Below, piece by piece: positions 51,773 to 59,951 of a stretch of DNA of 64,000 nt. The notes under the pieces are model-generated. The model saw only the letters and a program-made list of their open reading frames with translations, had not been told where the DNA came from and did not search any database. The stretch's first letter is position 1. The number at the start of each line of letters is the position of its first letter. Both the position numbers and the translations under genes were made by a program. The stretch comes from Lacrimispora celerecrescens (GTDB lineage Bacteria; Bacillota; Clostridia; Lachnospirales; Lachnospiraceae): NCBI RefSeq assembly GCF_000732605.1, contig NZ_JPME01000042.1, positions 1-64,000 of the forward strand, given 5' to 3'.

Positions 51773-51844
51773 GATGGAAGTATAAAAGATAGGATGTGTG
51801 TGTTTGTTAATTGTATTTAATCATGGAGCATAAGGCAGTTTAAT

Positions 51845-51952
51845 ATGAAAAACAGGAATCGGATCAGGAAGGCCATAGGTCTTACCTTTATTTCGTATAC
51901 CTGTTTTGCCCATGAGATACAAAGCAGACAGAATAAGGTTAAAAGCCTGTAA
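51845..51952 (+). CDS. leader peptide of the MutS2-like gene
   Basis: 35 codons, ATG 51845 to TAA 51950-51952. The peptide starts MKNRNRIRKAIGLTF and ends RQNKVKSL; it is basic with no membrane segment. A weak site AAGG lies ten bases upstream. The stop codon falls within the 5' arm of the terminator at 51941-51983, so a ribosome reaching the end would mask that arm and allow readthrough. Its length and stop position are those of regulatory leader ORFs before antibiotic-inducible ABC-F and rescue genes. I have no homologue in mind for the peptide itself. Confidence 0.6.
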   Translation: MKNRNRIRKAIGLTFISYTCFAHEIQSRQNKVKSL

Positions 51953-51983
51953 GACGTCAATTTGTGGTCTTACAGGCTTTTTT
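51941..51983 (+). terminator. conditional intrinsic terminator in the leader
   Basis: AAAGCCTGTAAGAC pairs perfectly with GTCTTACAGGCTTT over 14 bp around GTCAATTTGTG, followed by further Ts. It lies 94 bp upstream of the MutS2-like start. Confidence 0.85.
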
Positions 51984-52076
51984 GCGCGATGAACGAGCAA
52001 AACTAACATACTGTCTGCCCTATGCTCCATGAACCTCAGGGAACCAGTTGAAATCACGAATAATGAGGAGAATTAC

Positions 52077-53993
52077 ATGGATCACACATTTCAGATTTTA
52101 GAATTTAATCTTATATTAGAAAAACTTGAAGAATTTGCACACACGGAAGCAGCGAAGGAGCATATAAAAAATTTGACCCCATGTCTGAAGGAGGGCGAGG
52201 TGAAAAAGAGCCTTCGTGATACGACCGAAGCCAGGACCATCATTGACCGGATGGGGCTTCCTCCCGCAGTCAGCATGAATGGTCTGAAGGAAATTATGAT
52301 TACGGCAAGACAGGGCGGCTGCCTGTCTGCAGAAGAACTGGAACAGACAGGAGGAATGCTCACCGCAGTAAAACGGTTTAAGGACTTTTTAAACCGGTGC
52401 AAATACTTGGAGCTTGGCCTGCCTTATTATGAGCAGGACTTAAACCCATTGGAGGATCTGGCAAGGGAGATTTATGAAAGCGTCAGAAATGGCAAAGTAG
52501 AGGACAGCGCCAGCAAGCAACTAAAAAATATCCGCCAGGATGTGGCCAGATTGGAAGAAAAGCTGCGGGCAAAAGCAGAGTCCATTTTAAGGGGTAACAA
52601 AAAATATTTTTCCGATTCTTATGTGACCATAAGAAACGGCAGACTTTGCCTCCCTGTTAAAAAAGATTACAGGTCAGGGGTTCCCGGCAGTGTCATTGAC
52701 CAGTCAGCAACCGGCTCCACCCTTTTTATTGAACCGACAGCCATAACAGAGCTTAACGGGCAGCTGGAGCTTTTAAGAATTGAGGAGGAAAATGAGGCAA
52801 GAAGGATCCTGTATATGCTTACTGCCTCAGTGGAAGAAAATTTAGAGGTTCTGGAAGGGAATAAACGCCTTCTTGAAAAGCTGGATTTCCTGTTTGCAAA
52901 GGGAAGCCTAAGTGCCTCTATGGCAGGTACCAGCCCAGGCATTAATACGGATCGGATCATAAAAATCGTAAACGGACGCCATCCATTCATGAGCCCGGAA
53001 ACCGTGGTGCCTTTAAATTTTGAACTGGGAAAGAAGGAACGGGGAATTGTAATTACCGGACCCAATACAGGAGGAAAAACCGTATCCATCAAGACGGTGG
53101 GACTGTTCTCCCTTATGGCCCAATGCGGCCTTCACCTGCCCTGCGAAGAAGCCGATCTTTGTATGAACAGTCAGGTGCTCTGTGATATCGGAGACGGTCA
53201 GAACATTACGGAAAATTTATCCACCTTTTCCGCCCATATCACCAATGTAATGAAGATCTTAAAGGAAGCCGGTCCGGAGAGCCTGGTCATCCTTGATGAG
53301 CTTGGATCAGGAACAGACCCGGCGGAAGGAATGGGAATCGCCATTGCCATACTGGAAGAGTTAAGAAGCAACGGCTGCCTTTTTCTGGCAACCACCCATT
53401 ATCCCGAGGTAAAGACTTACGCTAAAGAGGCGGAGGGCATTACCAACGCACGAATGGCTTTTGATAAGGAAACCCTTAGGCCTCTTTACCGTATGGAGAT
53501 TGGGGAGGCGGGAGAAAGCTGTGCCCTTTATATAGCCAAACGGCTGGGAATGCCGGATTCTATGATAAGAAGAGCCAGAAGATACGCTTACGGAGAGCAG
53601 AAAAGCTTATGGGAAGAAGAGTCAAAAACCTTAAAAGAGAGTGCTGAACACTTGAACTTAAAAGGCCCCAAAATAGAAAAAATGAAAAAGACGACGGTGA
53701 ATAAAAATGTAATGGAAAAAAAGTTCACCATCGGAGACAGCGTGTTAGTTTATCCGGATAAGAAAAAGGGAATTGTATGCAAGCCTGTGAATGATAAAGG
53801 GGTGCTGCAGGTCCAGATGCCGGATAAGAAAATCTGGGTCAACCAGAAACGGGTAAAGCTTCTTGTTGCCGCAGAGGAACTTTATCCGGAGGATTATGAT
53901 TTTTCCATAATTTTTGATACCGTAGAAAACAGAAAGGCAAGGCATAAGATGGAAAAGGGATATCAGGAAGGTCTGGAAATCAGAATAGAGTGA
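52077..53993 (+). CDS. MutS2-like ATPase lacking a Smr domain
   Basis: 638 residues from ATG 52077 (AATGAGGAG upstream). MutS2-type core and clamp helices (about 1-290), Walker A GPNTGGKT (328-335), Walker B LVILDELGSGTDP (403-415) and the following TTHYPEVKTYA. The C-terminus has a KOW-like segment (VLVYPDKKKGIVCKPVN) but ends without the Smr nuclease domain of standard MutS2 (about 780 residues). MutS2 proteins bind collided ribosomes or recombination intermediates; a Smr-less form could split ribosomes without cutting RNA. It is preceded by an attenuation leader, which suggests induction by translation stress. No neighbouring gene is co-transcribed. Confidence 0.85.
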   Translation: MDHTFQILEFNLILEKLEEFAHTEAAKEHIKNLTPCLKEGEVKKSLRDTTEARTIIDRMGLPPAVSMNGLKEIMITARQGGCLSAEELEQTGGMLTAVKRFKDFLNRCKYLELGLPYYEQDLNPLEDLAREIYESVRNGKVEDSASKQLKNIRQDVARLEEKLRAKAESILRGNKKYFSDSYVTIRNGRLCLPVKKDYRSGVPGSVIDQSATGSTLFIEPTAITELNGQLELLRIEEENEARRILYMLTASVEENLEVLEGNKRLLEKLDFLFAKGSLSASMAGTSPGINTDRIIKIVNGRHPFMSPETVVPLNFELGKKERGIVITGPNTGGKTVSIKTVGLFSLMAQCGLHLPCEEADLCMNSQVLCDIGDGQNITENLSTFSAHITNVMKILKEAGPESLVILDELGSGTDPAEGMGIAIAILEELRSNGCLFLATTHYPEVKTYAKEAEGITNARMAFDKETLRPLYRMEIGEAGESCALYIAKRLGMPDSMIRRARRYAYGEQKSLWEEESKTLKESAEHLNLKGPKIEKMKKTTVNKNVMEKKFTIGDSVLVYPDKKKGIVCKPVNDKGVLQVQMPDKKIWVNQKRVKLLVAAEELYPEDYDFSIIFDTVENRKARHKMEKGYQEGLEIRIE

Positions 53994-54029
53994 TCCCAAG
54001 GCCCTAAAAGGCCGCCGTCAAGCCATGCC

Positions 54030-54067
54030 AAAAAGAGCCGGACGCCAATACCGTCCGGCTCTTTTTG
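54030..54067 (+). terminator. intrinsic terminator after the MutS2-like gene
   Basis: AAAAAGAGCCGGAC pairs with GTCCGGCTCTTTTT around GCCAATACC; strong and probably bidirectional. Confidence 0.9.
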
Positions 54068-54214
54068 ATCTTTTTGATCTGACCAATGTTGAAATTCTAT
54101 GGCAGAATTATACAGGATATTGTGTTAATTTGACGGCATTGCATACCTTATGGTAAAATATGTAAGATAGCTGAAGTTCATATTAGGGGGGATTGGCTTT
54201 GACGTTTGTGAATT

Positions 54215-54385
54215 TAACCGAATCAAGTAAGTCCCCCACTTCAAATGCGAAAAGCATTAAGTGGTGGGTGGGGACTTACTTGTGTCAGGTGGAGTACAAG
54301 CTCCACCTGACAAGCAGCGATAGCTGCTATTCGGTTATGAGCAAGTAGCGAAGCGGATTGCGAATATCCCATTGACTGTCGATCT
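54215..54385. mobile_element. multi-hairpin element related to IS605 ends
   Basis: Outer arms TAACCGAAT (54215-54223) and ATTCGGTTA (54329-54337) enclose three hairpins: AAGTAAGTCCC...GGGACTTACTT (54226-54282) with inner ATGC-GAAAA-GCAT, GTCAGGTGGAG-TACAAG-CTCCACCTGAC (54284-54311) and AGCAGC-GATA-GCTGCT (54313-54328). The first resembles the right-end hairpin of IS200/IS605 elements, such as the one at the left edge of this window. It carries no ORF, so it may be a non-autonomous derivative. A 34-nt tail at 54345-54378 recurs at 62046-62079. Confidence 0.55.
54345..54378 (+). repeat. dispersed repeat, copy A
   Basis: AGTAGCGAAGCGGATTGCGA continuing through ATATCCCATTGACT is about 30/34 identical to copy B at 62046-62079. 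Both are intergenic on the same strand. Confidence 0.7.
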
Positions 54386-54551
54386 GGTAAACAAATTAAA
54401 AGTAAAGGGTCTTTAGAAATGTAAAAATACGATTCTTATGAAGCGGGTGAAAATAACCTCCGGCATGAGAAGACACATGAATGCTGGAGGTTATCTGACA
54501 GGTAAGTTTTGGGCTATGCTGCCTTAATTCTGATTGAAAAAGGAGTGTATC

Positions 54552-54983
54552 GTGAGATTCAGATTAAACATGAAGTACCTATGCGCCTTTATTATAGTAT
54601 TCATTATTGAAGTACTTATCGCTCTTTTCATAAATGATAAATTCATCAGGCCATATGTTGGCGACATTTTGGTTGTGGTTCTGATTTATTGCTTTATTAC
54701 GTCATTTGTGGGAATAGAAGGAAAGCTGCTCCCACTGTACATATTTGTATTTGCTGCATTGACGGAGGTGGGGCAGTATTTTCATTTAGTGAAGCTGCTT
54801 GGCCTTAGCGATTATAAAATAGCGAGGATCATCATTGGTTCGACCTTTGATTTAAAGGACATTGCCTGCTATCTGGCAGGCTGTATCGGATTATTCTTGT
54901 TTGAAATGGTAAAGCAGCATAAAAAATCAGGTGAAATGCCGCCTATGTTTGAAAAGGGAAGGGAACAGCAAGGTCGTTATTAA
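54552..54983 (+). CDS. DUF2809 family membrane protein
   Basis: 143 residues from GTG 54552, six bases after AAAGGAG; a TTG frame from 54534 contains the site itself. Four hydrophobic helices, with the DUF2809 segment LLPLYIFVFAALTEVGQYF and the RIIIGSTFDLKDIACYLAG region. Function is unknown for the family; members are found in many Firmicutes and Bacteroidetes. Its last 41 bp overlap the convergent ferritin-like gene. Confidence 0.8.
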   Translation: MRFRLNMKYLCAFIIVFIIEVLIALFINDKFIRPYVGDILVVVLIYCFITSFVGIEGKLLPLYIFVFAALTEVGQYFHLVKLLGLSDYKIARIIIGSTFDLKDIACYLAGCIGLFLFEMVKQHKKSGEMPPMFEKGREQQGRY

Positions 54984-55488
54984 GTTCAGCCAGGATGAGC
55001 CGGAAGATCTGTACGTGGCAGAGTTCATCTGCAATGATCCTGTTTAAGATTGCTTTGATCCGGCAATCGTCGATCCATTGGAGCTGAGCCTGGTATTTCC
55101 TGATGGCTTCCAACTCGCTTTCCAGGGAGTTGGCGACCAGGGGGCCGATCCGGGTGGGATAGCGGTTGCACGCAGGAGTCCAATACCTTAAATTTCCACC
55201 TTGAAAGCTCCACAGCCTGGGGTCTGCGCCCAGCATGATGGACAATTCGCCAAAGGTATTAAGATGATGCATCTCAACAATGCTGATTTTATGGAAGCAT
55301 TCTGCTATGTCAAAAAAGAAGTTTCTGGTAATCATGCTGTTGTAAATATAAAGGCTGATTGCAGACATTTCGGAATTGCAATCACCGATGTTGGAAAGCA
55401 TAGCGGCGGCATACGCTTTATTTTGAGACATGATCTCTATGGGAGGCCAGGGATCTTTGTCGGCAAAAACAAGAGCTGATAAATCCAT
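54943..55488 (-). CDS. ferritin-like di-iron domain protein
   Basis: 181 residues, mostly helical. Metal-ligand pattern of a four-helix-bundle ferritin-like site: E40, E72xxH75 (VEMHHLNTF), E124/E126/E128 (SESELEAI), E155xxH158 (ADELCHVQIF). This is the order of rubrerythrin/manganese-catalase-like proteins of Clostridia, often linked with oxygen or peroxide defence or with spores. Starts at ATG 55488. No rubredoxin tail. Overlaps tail to tail with the DUF2809 gene. Confidence 0.75.
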   Translation of the reverse strand: MDLSALVFADKDPWPPIEIMSQNKAYAAAMLSNIGDCNSEMSAISLYIYNSMITRNFFFDIAECFHKISIVEMHHLNTFGELSIMLGADPRLWSFQGGNLRYWTPACNRYPTRIGPLVANSLESELEAIRKYQAQLQWIDDCRIKAILNRIIADELCHVQIFRLILAELNNDLAVPFPFQT

Positions 55489-55582
55489 ATAATACCCTCA
55501 TTTCAATTTATTCTATTTAAAATATATCCGCCAAATAATAGAGTATGACTTAAAAGCACAAGAAGATGGAGGAACGAAGGAC

Positions 55583-56161
55583 ATGGACTGCATAGAAAAA
55601 TTCAGGAAAACAGTAGAAGATTTTTTGCCGTATAATGAGCAGGAAGAACGGGATAAGGAGATGCTGCTCCAGTACCTCTCGTCAGGGGAATCCATATTTT
55701 TCCGTGAAAGTTTAGGCGCCCATATGTCGGCGTCGGCCTGGGTAGTAAATCGGGCCCACGATAAGGTACTTATGGCCTATCATAATATCTATAATTCATG
55801 GGCATGGACCGGAGGCCATGCAGACGGGGAAACGGATTTACTTAAGGTGGCGGTCCGGGAAGCCATGGAAGAAACCGGAATCAGAACGGTTAGACCGGTT
55901 ACCGAGGACATCTTTTCTCTGGAGGTGCTGACGGTGGATGGTCATGAGAAGAAGGGAACTTATGTTTCCTCTCACCTTCACTTAAATGTGACCTATCTTC
56001 TGGAAGCGGATGACAGGGAGATTCTTCATAAGAAAGAGGATGAAAACAGCGCAGTGGGCTGGTTTCCGGTGGAAGAATGCTTAATGGCAGTAAACGAGCC
56101 ATGGATGAGGGAGAGAATATACGGGAAACTGCTTGATAAAATGAGAGATATCAAATATTAA
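55583..56161 (+). CDS. Nudix hydrolase
   Basis: 192 residues. N-terminal helical segment (about 1-45), then the Nudix domain with box GGHADGETDLLKVAVREAME followed by ETGI (77-100). This is the one-residue-longer variant common in a Firmicute subgroup. The later HLNVTYLLEADD and ENSAVGWFPVEE segments fit the isopentenyl-diphosphate-isomerase-like/ADP-ribose type. Substrate unknown. RBS AGATGGAGGAACG. Single gene, with the darA gene about 110 bp on. Confidence 0.85.
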   Translation: MDCIEKFRKTVEDFLPYNEQEERDKEMLLQYLSSGESIFFRESLGAHMSASAWVVNRAHDKVLMAYHNIYNSWAWTGGHADGETDLLKVAVREAMEETGIRTVRPVTEDIFSLEVLTVDGHEKKGTYVSSHLHLNVTYLLEADDREILHKKEDENSAVGWFPVEECLMAVNEPWMRERIYGKLLDKMRDIKY

Positions 56162-56274
56162 CAAAGAATTGATAATTATTTTCTATTTTACTGTTTTATT
56201 TTTCCTGATTATGATTTATAATAGAGGAATCTAATCAACAAAGTTTTGCCAAATAAGATAGCGAGGTGGTAGAT

Positions 56275-56610
56275 ATGAAGATTATTTACGCGATCGTCAG
56301 CTCAGATGATGGAAACAGGGTGACTGATGTGCTGAATGAACACCAGTTCAGCGTGACAAAACTTGCCACAACAGGTGGTTTCTTAAAGAAAGGAAACTCT
56401 ACATTAATGATCGGTACGGATGACGGACAGGTAGAAGAAGTCATCACTCTGATTAAAGATACCTGCGGAAAACGCCAAAAAATTACCTGCAATGTTCCGG
56501 CGCCAAATATTGCGTCTGTTTCAGCCGGATATATGATGATGCCGATGACAGTGGAACTTGGTGGAGCTACCATATTTGTAACTGACGTAGAACGATTTGA
56601 GAAGATTTGA
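56275..56610 (+). CDS. darA: PII-like cyclic-di-AMP receptor DarA (PstA)
   Basis: 111 residues from ATG 56275 (GAGGTGG upstream). The sequence follows the DarA/PstA family: MKIIYAIVSSDDGNRVTDVL, TKLATTGGFLKKGNSTLMIG (the T-loop region) and the C-terminal PMTVELGGATIFVTDVERFEKI. It is a trimeric PII-like protein that binds c-di-AMP in Firmicutes; its output is not settled. Together with the riboswitch at 42.9 kb it shows that c-di-AMP signalling operates in this organism. A terminator follows. Confidence 0.92.
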   Translation: MKIIYAIVSSDDGNRVTDVLNEHQFSVTKLATTGGFLKKGNSTLMIGTDDGQVEEVITLIKDTCGKRQKITCNVPAPNIASVSAGYMMMPMTVELGGATIFVTDVERFEKI

Positions 56611-56619
56611 TGAACCGGC

Positions 56620-56646
56620 AAAGGGATTGCAGAGCAATCCCTTTTC
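56620..56646 (+). terminator. intrinsic terminator after darA
   Basis: AAAGGGATTGC-AGA-GCAATCCCTTTT, directly after the gene. Confidence 0.85.
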
Positions 56647-56752
56647 GTAACTGCTGGAATGAATGAGCCGGTAGTAAGGCAGTAAAAGTCAAATTCCTGC
56701 GGTAAGCTGCAGGTATATGACTGCCTTTATGAAAATAACAGGAGGTGTGTTC

Positions 56753-57175
56753 TTGAAACTGGATGAGATGACAAAAAGCATGCTGGTGGAAGAGGCTTAT
56801 GTGGCTCAGAAAATGGCTTATGTGCCTTATTCGGATTTTTGCGTTGGAGCGGCCCTGCTTGCAAAGAACGGAAAGGTTTACCGTGGCTGCAACATTGAAA
56901 ATGCATCCTTTACGCCCACAAACTGTGCGGAGCGTACGGCATTTTTTAAAGCGGTATCAGAAGGAGTCACGGAATTTGATGCCATAGCCATCGTTGGGAA
57001 TAAAAGGGGCGAGAGGGGAGAACTATGTGCTCCCTGCGGAGTTTGCCGGCAGGTAATGGCCGAATTCTGTGATCCTGAGGAATTTAAGATCATTCTGGGA
57101 GCAGGAGAGGAGTCTTCCGTATATACCTTAAACGAACTGCTTCCTTTAGGGTTTACGAAAAAGAATCTGGATTAA
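56753..57175 (+). CDS. cdd: cytidine deaminase
   Basis: 140 residues from a TTG at 56753, seven bases after AGGAGGTG. Zinc site CAE (C58, E60) and PCGVCRQ (C95, C98). It deaminates cytidine and deoxycytidine to uridine/deoxyuridine. First gene of a salvage operon with pdp and deoC; the stop is 18 bp from the pdp start. Confidence 0.95.
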   Translation: MKLDEMTKSMLVEEAYVAQKMAYVPYSDFCVGAALLAKNGKVYRGCNIENASFTPTNCAERTAFFKAVSEGVTEFDAIAIVGNKRGERGELCAPCGVCRQVMAEFCDPEEFKIILGAGEESSVYTLNELLPLGFTKKNLD

Positions 57176-57193
57176 GGGAGGTTTTTGAGTGTC

Positions 57194-58522
57194 ATGAGAA
57201 TGTACGATGTAATTGCAAAAAAGCGGAACGGAGAACCTCTGACAGAGGAAGAGATCCGCTTTATGATCAAAGGCTACGTAAAAGGAGATATTCCGGATTA
57301 CCAGATGTCCGCCATGTTGATGGCCATTTATTTTAAGGGAATGAGCGATGAAGAAACAGCCATACTCACGGATGCAGTGGCTCATTCCGGTGATATGGTA
57401 GACTTATCGCCCATACAGGGAGTGAAAGTGGATAAGCACTCCACCGGAGGTGTGGGAGATAAGACGACTCTGGTGGTGGCTCCAATCGTGGCCGCCTGCG
57501 GGGTCAAGGTTGCGAAGATGTCAGGCCGCGGCCTGGGCCATACCGGAGGAACCGTCGATAAAATGGAATCCATACCGGGAATGCGGACTGTCCTGACAGA
57601 GGAAGAGTTTTTCCAAGTGGTTAACACCGCCGGACTTTCCGTTATCGGACAGTCCGGTAATCTGGCTCCAGCGGATAAAAAACTCTACGCTCTTCGGGAT
57701 GTGACAGCAACCGTGGACAGCATTCCCTTAATTGCCGCTTCTATTATGAGCAAAAAACTGGCAGCAGGAAATGACTGTATTCTTTTGGATGTGAAGACCG
57801 GCAGCGGAGCATTTATGAAGACCCTTGAAGACTCCATCACTCTGGCGGAAAAGATGGTGGCGATTGGGGAGCATGCAGGTAAGAGGACCATGGCTCTCAT
57901 AACTAATATGGACATTCCTTTAGGAAGCCTGATCGGCAACAGCTTAGAAGTCATTGAAGCAGTGGAAACCCTTCGTGGAAGAGGACCTGAAGATCTTAAG
58001 TCGGTTTGCCTAAACCTGGCTGCCGGTATGCTCTATCTGGCAGGAAAGGGAAGTATGGAAGAATGCCTGGCGCTGGCAGAAGGCGCCATTGCCGACGGAA
58101 GTGCCTTGGCGCGGCTTATCGCCATGGTGGAAGCTCAGGGAGGCGACTCTTCGGTGATCAAAGACACCTCGCTTTTTGCCAGAGCGGCCTTTGAAAGAGA
58201 AGTGAAGGCCTTAAAGAGCGGTTATATCACCCATATGAATACCGAGCAATGCGGAATCGCCTCCTCCCTTTTAGGAGCTGGTAGAGTTACTAAGGAGAGT
58301 GTGATTGATTATACGGCTGGAATCGCCCTTAAGAAAAAGGTAGGCCAGAAGGTGGAAGAGGGAGAGACCATAGCTTTGCTTTATGCTTCAAAGGAAGAGC
58401 TGTTTGCGGCTTCTGAGGAGGAATTTTTAAAGGCAGTCACCATAAGCGGGCAGAAGCCAGAGGCAGAACCTCTGATTTATGCCAGCGTTACCAAAGAAGG
58501 CGTAAGACGCCTGACAAAATAG
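57194..58522 (+). CDS. pdp: pyrimidine-nucleoside phosphorylase
   Basis: 442 residues, full length. Family sequences: KKRNGEPLTEEEIRFMI, the phosphate/nucleoside site VDKHSTGGVGDKTTLVVAPIVAACG, then GHTGGTVDKMES, and the C-terminal PYNP domain (GIALKKKVGQKVEEGETIALLYA). It splits uridine, thymidine and deoxyuridine into base and (deoxy)ribose-1-phosphate. The start at 57194 (GGGAGG 12 bases before) is most likely; a TTG at 57185 is possible. deoC follows 17 bp later. Confidence 0.93.
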   Translation: MRMYDVIAKKRNGEPLTEEEIRFMIKGYVKGDIPDYQMSAMLMAIYFKGMSDEETAILTDAVAHSGDMVDLSPIQGVKVDKHSTGGVGDKTTLVVAPIVAACGVKVAKMSGRGLGHTGGTVDKMESIPGMRTVLTEEEFFQVVNTAGLSVIGQSGNLAPADKKLYALRDVTATVDSIPLIAASIMSKKLAAGNDCILLDVKTGSGAFMKTLEDSITLAEKMVAIGEHAGKRTMALITNMDIPLGSLIGNSLEVIEAVETLRGRGPEDLKSVCLNLAAGMLYLAGKGSMEECLALAEGAIADGSALARLIAMVEAQGGDSSVIKDTSLFARAAFEREVKALKSGYITHMNTEQCGIASSLLGAGRVTKESVIDYTAGIALKKKVGQKVEEGETIALLYASKEELFAASEEEFLKAVTISGQKPEAEPLIYASVTKEGVRRLTK

Positions 58523-58539
58523 AAAGGTAGGAAACTATA

Positions 58540-59208
58540 ATGACAGATTTAGAAATGTTAAGCTATGTAGACCACACACAGTTAAAGGCGTTTGCCACTT
58601 GGGAGGATATAGAGGAGCTTTGTAAGGAAGCTGTGGAATATAAAACTGCTTCCGTATGTATACCTCCCTGCTATATCAGCCGGGTACATGATCAATTTCC
58701 AGGACTTAATATCTGTACTGTAGTCGGATTTCCTCTGGGCTACAGTGTATCAGAATCAAAGATCCTTGAGACGAAGAAAGCCATTGAAGACGGAGCCTCT
58801 GAGGTGGATATGGTAGTAAATATCAGTGATGTGAAAAATGGGGATTACGGCAAGGTTGAAAAAGAAATCGCAGAACTGAAAAAAGAAACAGGCAAAAACA
58901 TCTTAAAGGTTATCATTGAGGCCTGTTATCTGACCGAGGAAGAAAAGATTGCCATGTGTAAGGCAGTTACCGCAGCCGGAGCTGACTATATTAAGACTTC
59001 CACCGGTTTCGGAACTGGAGGGGCAACTCTTGAAGATATTGATTTATTTAAAAAGCACATCGGACCCGATGTCAAGATAAAAGCAGCCGGAGGAGTCAGA
59101 ACCCTGGAGGATTTAAGAGCTTACATTGAAGCTGGATGCAGTCGTGTAGGTGCCAGTGCAGCTGTTAAACTGGCGGCACAGAATGAGAAAGTCACAGTAG
59201 GAAAATAG
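58540..59208 (+). CDS. deoC: deoxyribose-phosphate aldolase
   Basis: 222 residues, a TIM barrel with the Schiff-base lysine in DYIKTSTGFG (K152), the general-acid Asp in EVDMVVN (D90), and a C-terminal KIKAAGGVR. It cleaves deoxyribose-5-phosphate to acetaldehyde and glyceraldehyde-3-phosphate, finishing pyrimidine deoxynucleoside breakdown begun by cdd and pdp. The mutase (deoB) is not in this window. Terminator follows. Confidence 0.95.
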   Translation: MTDLEMLSYVDHTQLKAFATWEDIEELCKEAVEYKTASVCIPPCYISRVHDQFPGLNICTVVGFPLGYSVSESKILETKKAIEDGASEVDMVVNISDVKNGDYGKVEKEIAELKKETGKNILKVIIEACYLTEEEKIAMCKAVTAAGADYIKTSTGFGTGGATLEDIDLFKKHIGPDVKIKAAGGVRTLEDLRAYIEAGCSRVGASAAVKLAAQNEKVTVGK

Positions 59209-59219
59209 AATATATTTTC

Positions 59220-59273
59220 AACGCTCCAAAAGCGGCACTCTTATAAATGTCTGAATTTTGGAGCGTTTTTTTA
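59220..59273 (+). terminator. intrinsic terminator after deoC
   Basis: ACGCTCCAAAA...TTTTGGAGCGT followed by seven Ts; loop of about 24 nt. Confidence 0.8.
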
Positions 59274-59444
59274 ATTATTTTTATACAATTTTCACAAGTG
59301 AGGACAGGGCATCGTCTAGCTAAATTTCACGAAAATATGAAAAAAAACAAAAAACACTTACAAAAAATTTTTAAAGTGTTAGACTTAATATATAGAAATT
59401 GTAACTTTGTATCAAGTGTTGGCATTCAGGCAGGAGGAATAATT

Positions 59445-59951
59445 ATGTTTCAGGTAAATGATCTAGTAGTATTCGGAACCCATGGAATATGCAGGGTAGA
59501 GGCGGTAGGAAGCCTTAACATGTCCTCAGTGGATGATGACCGCCTTTACTATACGCTGAAACCTCTTTATGAGGCACAGCAATGTGTTGTATATACGCCC
59601 GTAGACAATTTAAAGGCACCCATGAGAGAAGTATCTACCAGGGAAGAAGCCATAGAGCTGATTAATCTGATTCCAGATACTCCGACCACATGGGTGCTTG
59701 ACGATAGACAGCGAGAAGGAAACTATAAGGATATCATGATGAAAAATGAGTGTTCCGGATGGCTTCAGATCATCAAGACACTATATGTAAGGAAACAAAA
59801 GGGTTTGGCAGAAGGTAAGAAAAATTCGGCAAAGGATGATTTTTATTTTAAAATGGCGGAAGACCTGCTTTATGGAGAACTTGCCGTAGCCTTAGAACTG
59901 GAACCGGCCGCTGTGAAAGACATGGTCGTGACGAGGGTGATTGCTGAGTAA
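59445..59951 (+). CDS. CarD-family transcriptional regulator
   Basis: 168 residues from ATG 59445 (CAGGAGGAAT upstream). The N-terminal CarD/TRCF RNA-polymerase-interacting domain reads FQVNDLVVFGTHGICRVEAVG; the C-terminal helical DNA-binding part has LYGELAVALELEPAAVKDM. CarD proteins stabilise open complexes at promoters. In clostridia such paralogs are common. Longer frames upstream contain AT-rich leader sequence and are rejected. Confidence 0.88.
   Translation: MFQVNDLVVFGTHGICRVEAVGSLNMSSVDDDRLYYTLKPLYEAQQCVVYTPVDNLKAPMREVSTREEAIELINLIPDTPTTWVLDDRQREGNYKDIMMKNECSGWLQIIKTLYVRKQKGLAEGKKNSAKDDFYFKMAEDLLYGELAVALELEPAAVKDMVVTRVIAE

Larger units (their letters stand above)
51822..52031 (+). 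promoter_or_regulatory. leader attenuator with long-range inverted repeat
   Basis: CATGGAGCATAAGGCAG (51822-51838) is complementary to CTGCCCTATGCTCCATG (52015-52031) in 16 of 17 positions. The two arms bracket a leader ORF (51845-51952) and an intrinsic terminator (51941-51983). The left arm contains the probable AAGG ribosome site of the leader ORF. In addition GTCTTAC occurs in the leader (51890-51896), where it could pair with GTAAGAC of the terminator 5' arm as an antiterminator. These mutually exclusive pairings suggest ribosome-mediated attenuation of the gene at 52077. Confidence 0.6.

Noticed and set aside
59247-59444. N-terminal extension of the CarD gene
   Set aside because: It begins inside the deoC terminator and has no ribosome site; ATG 59445 has AGGAGG.
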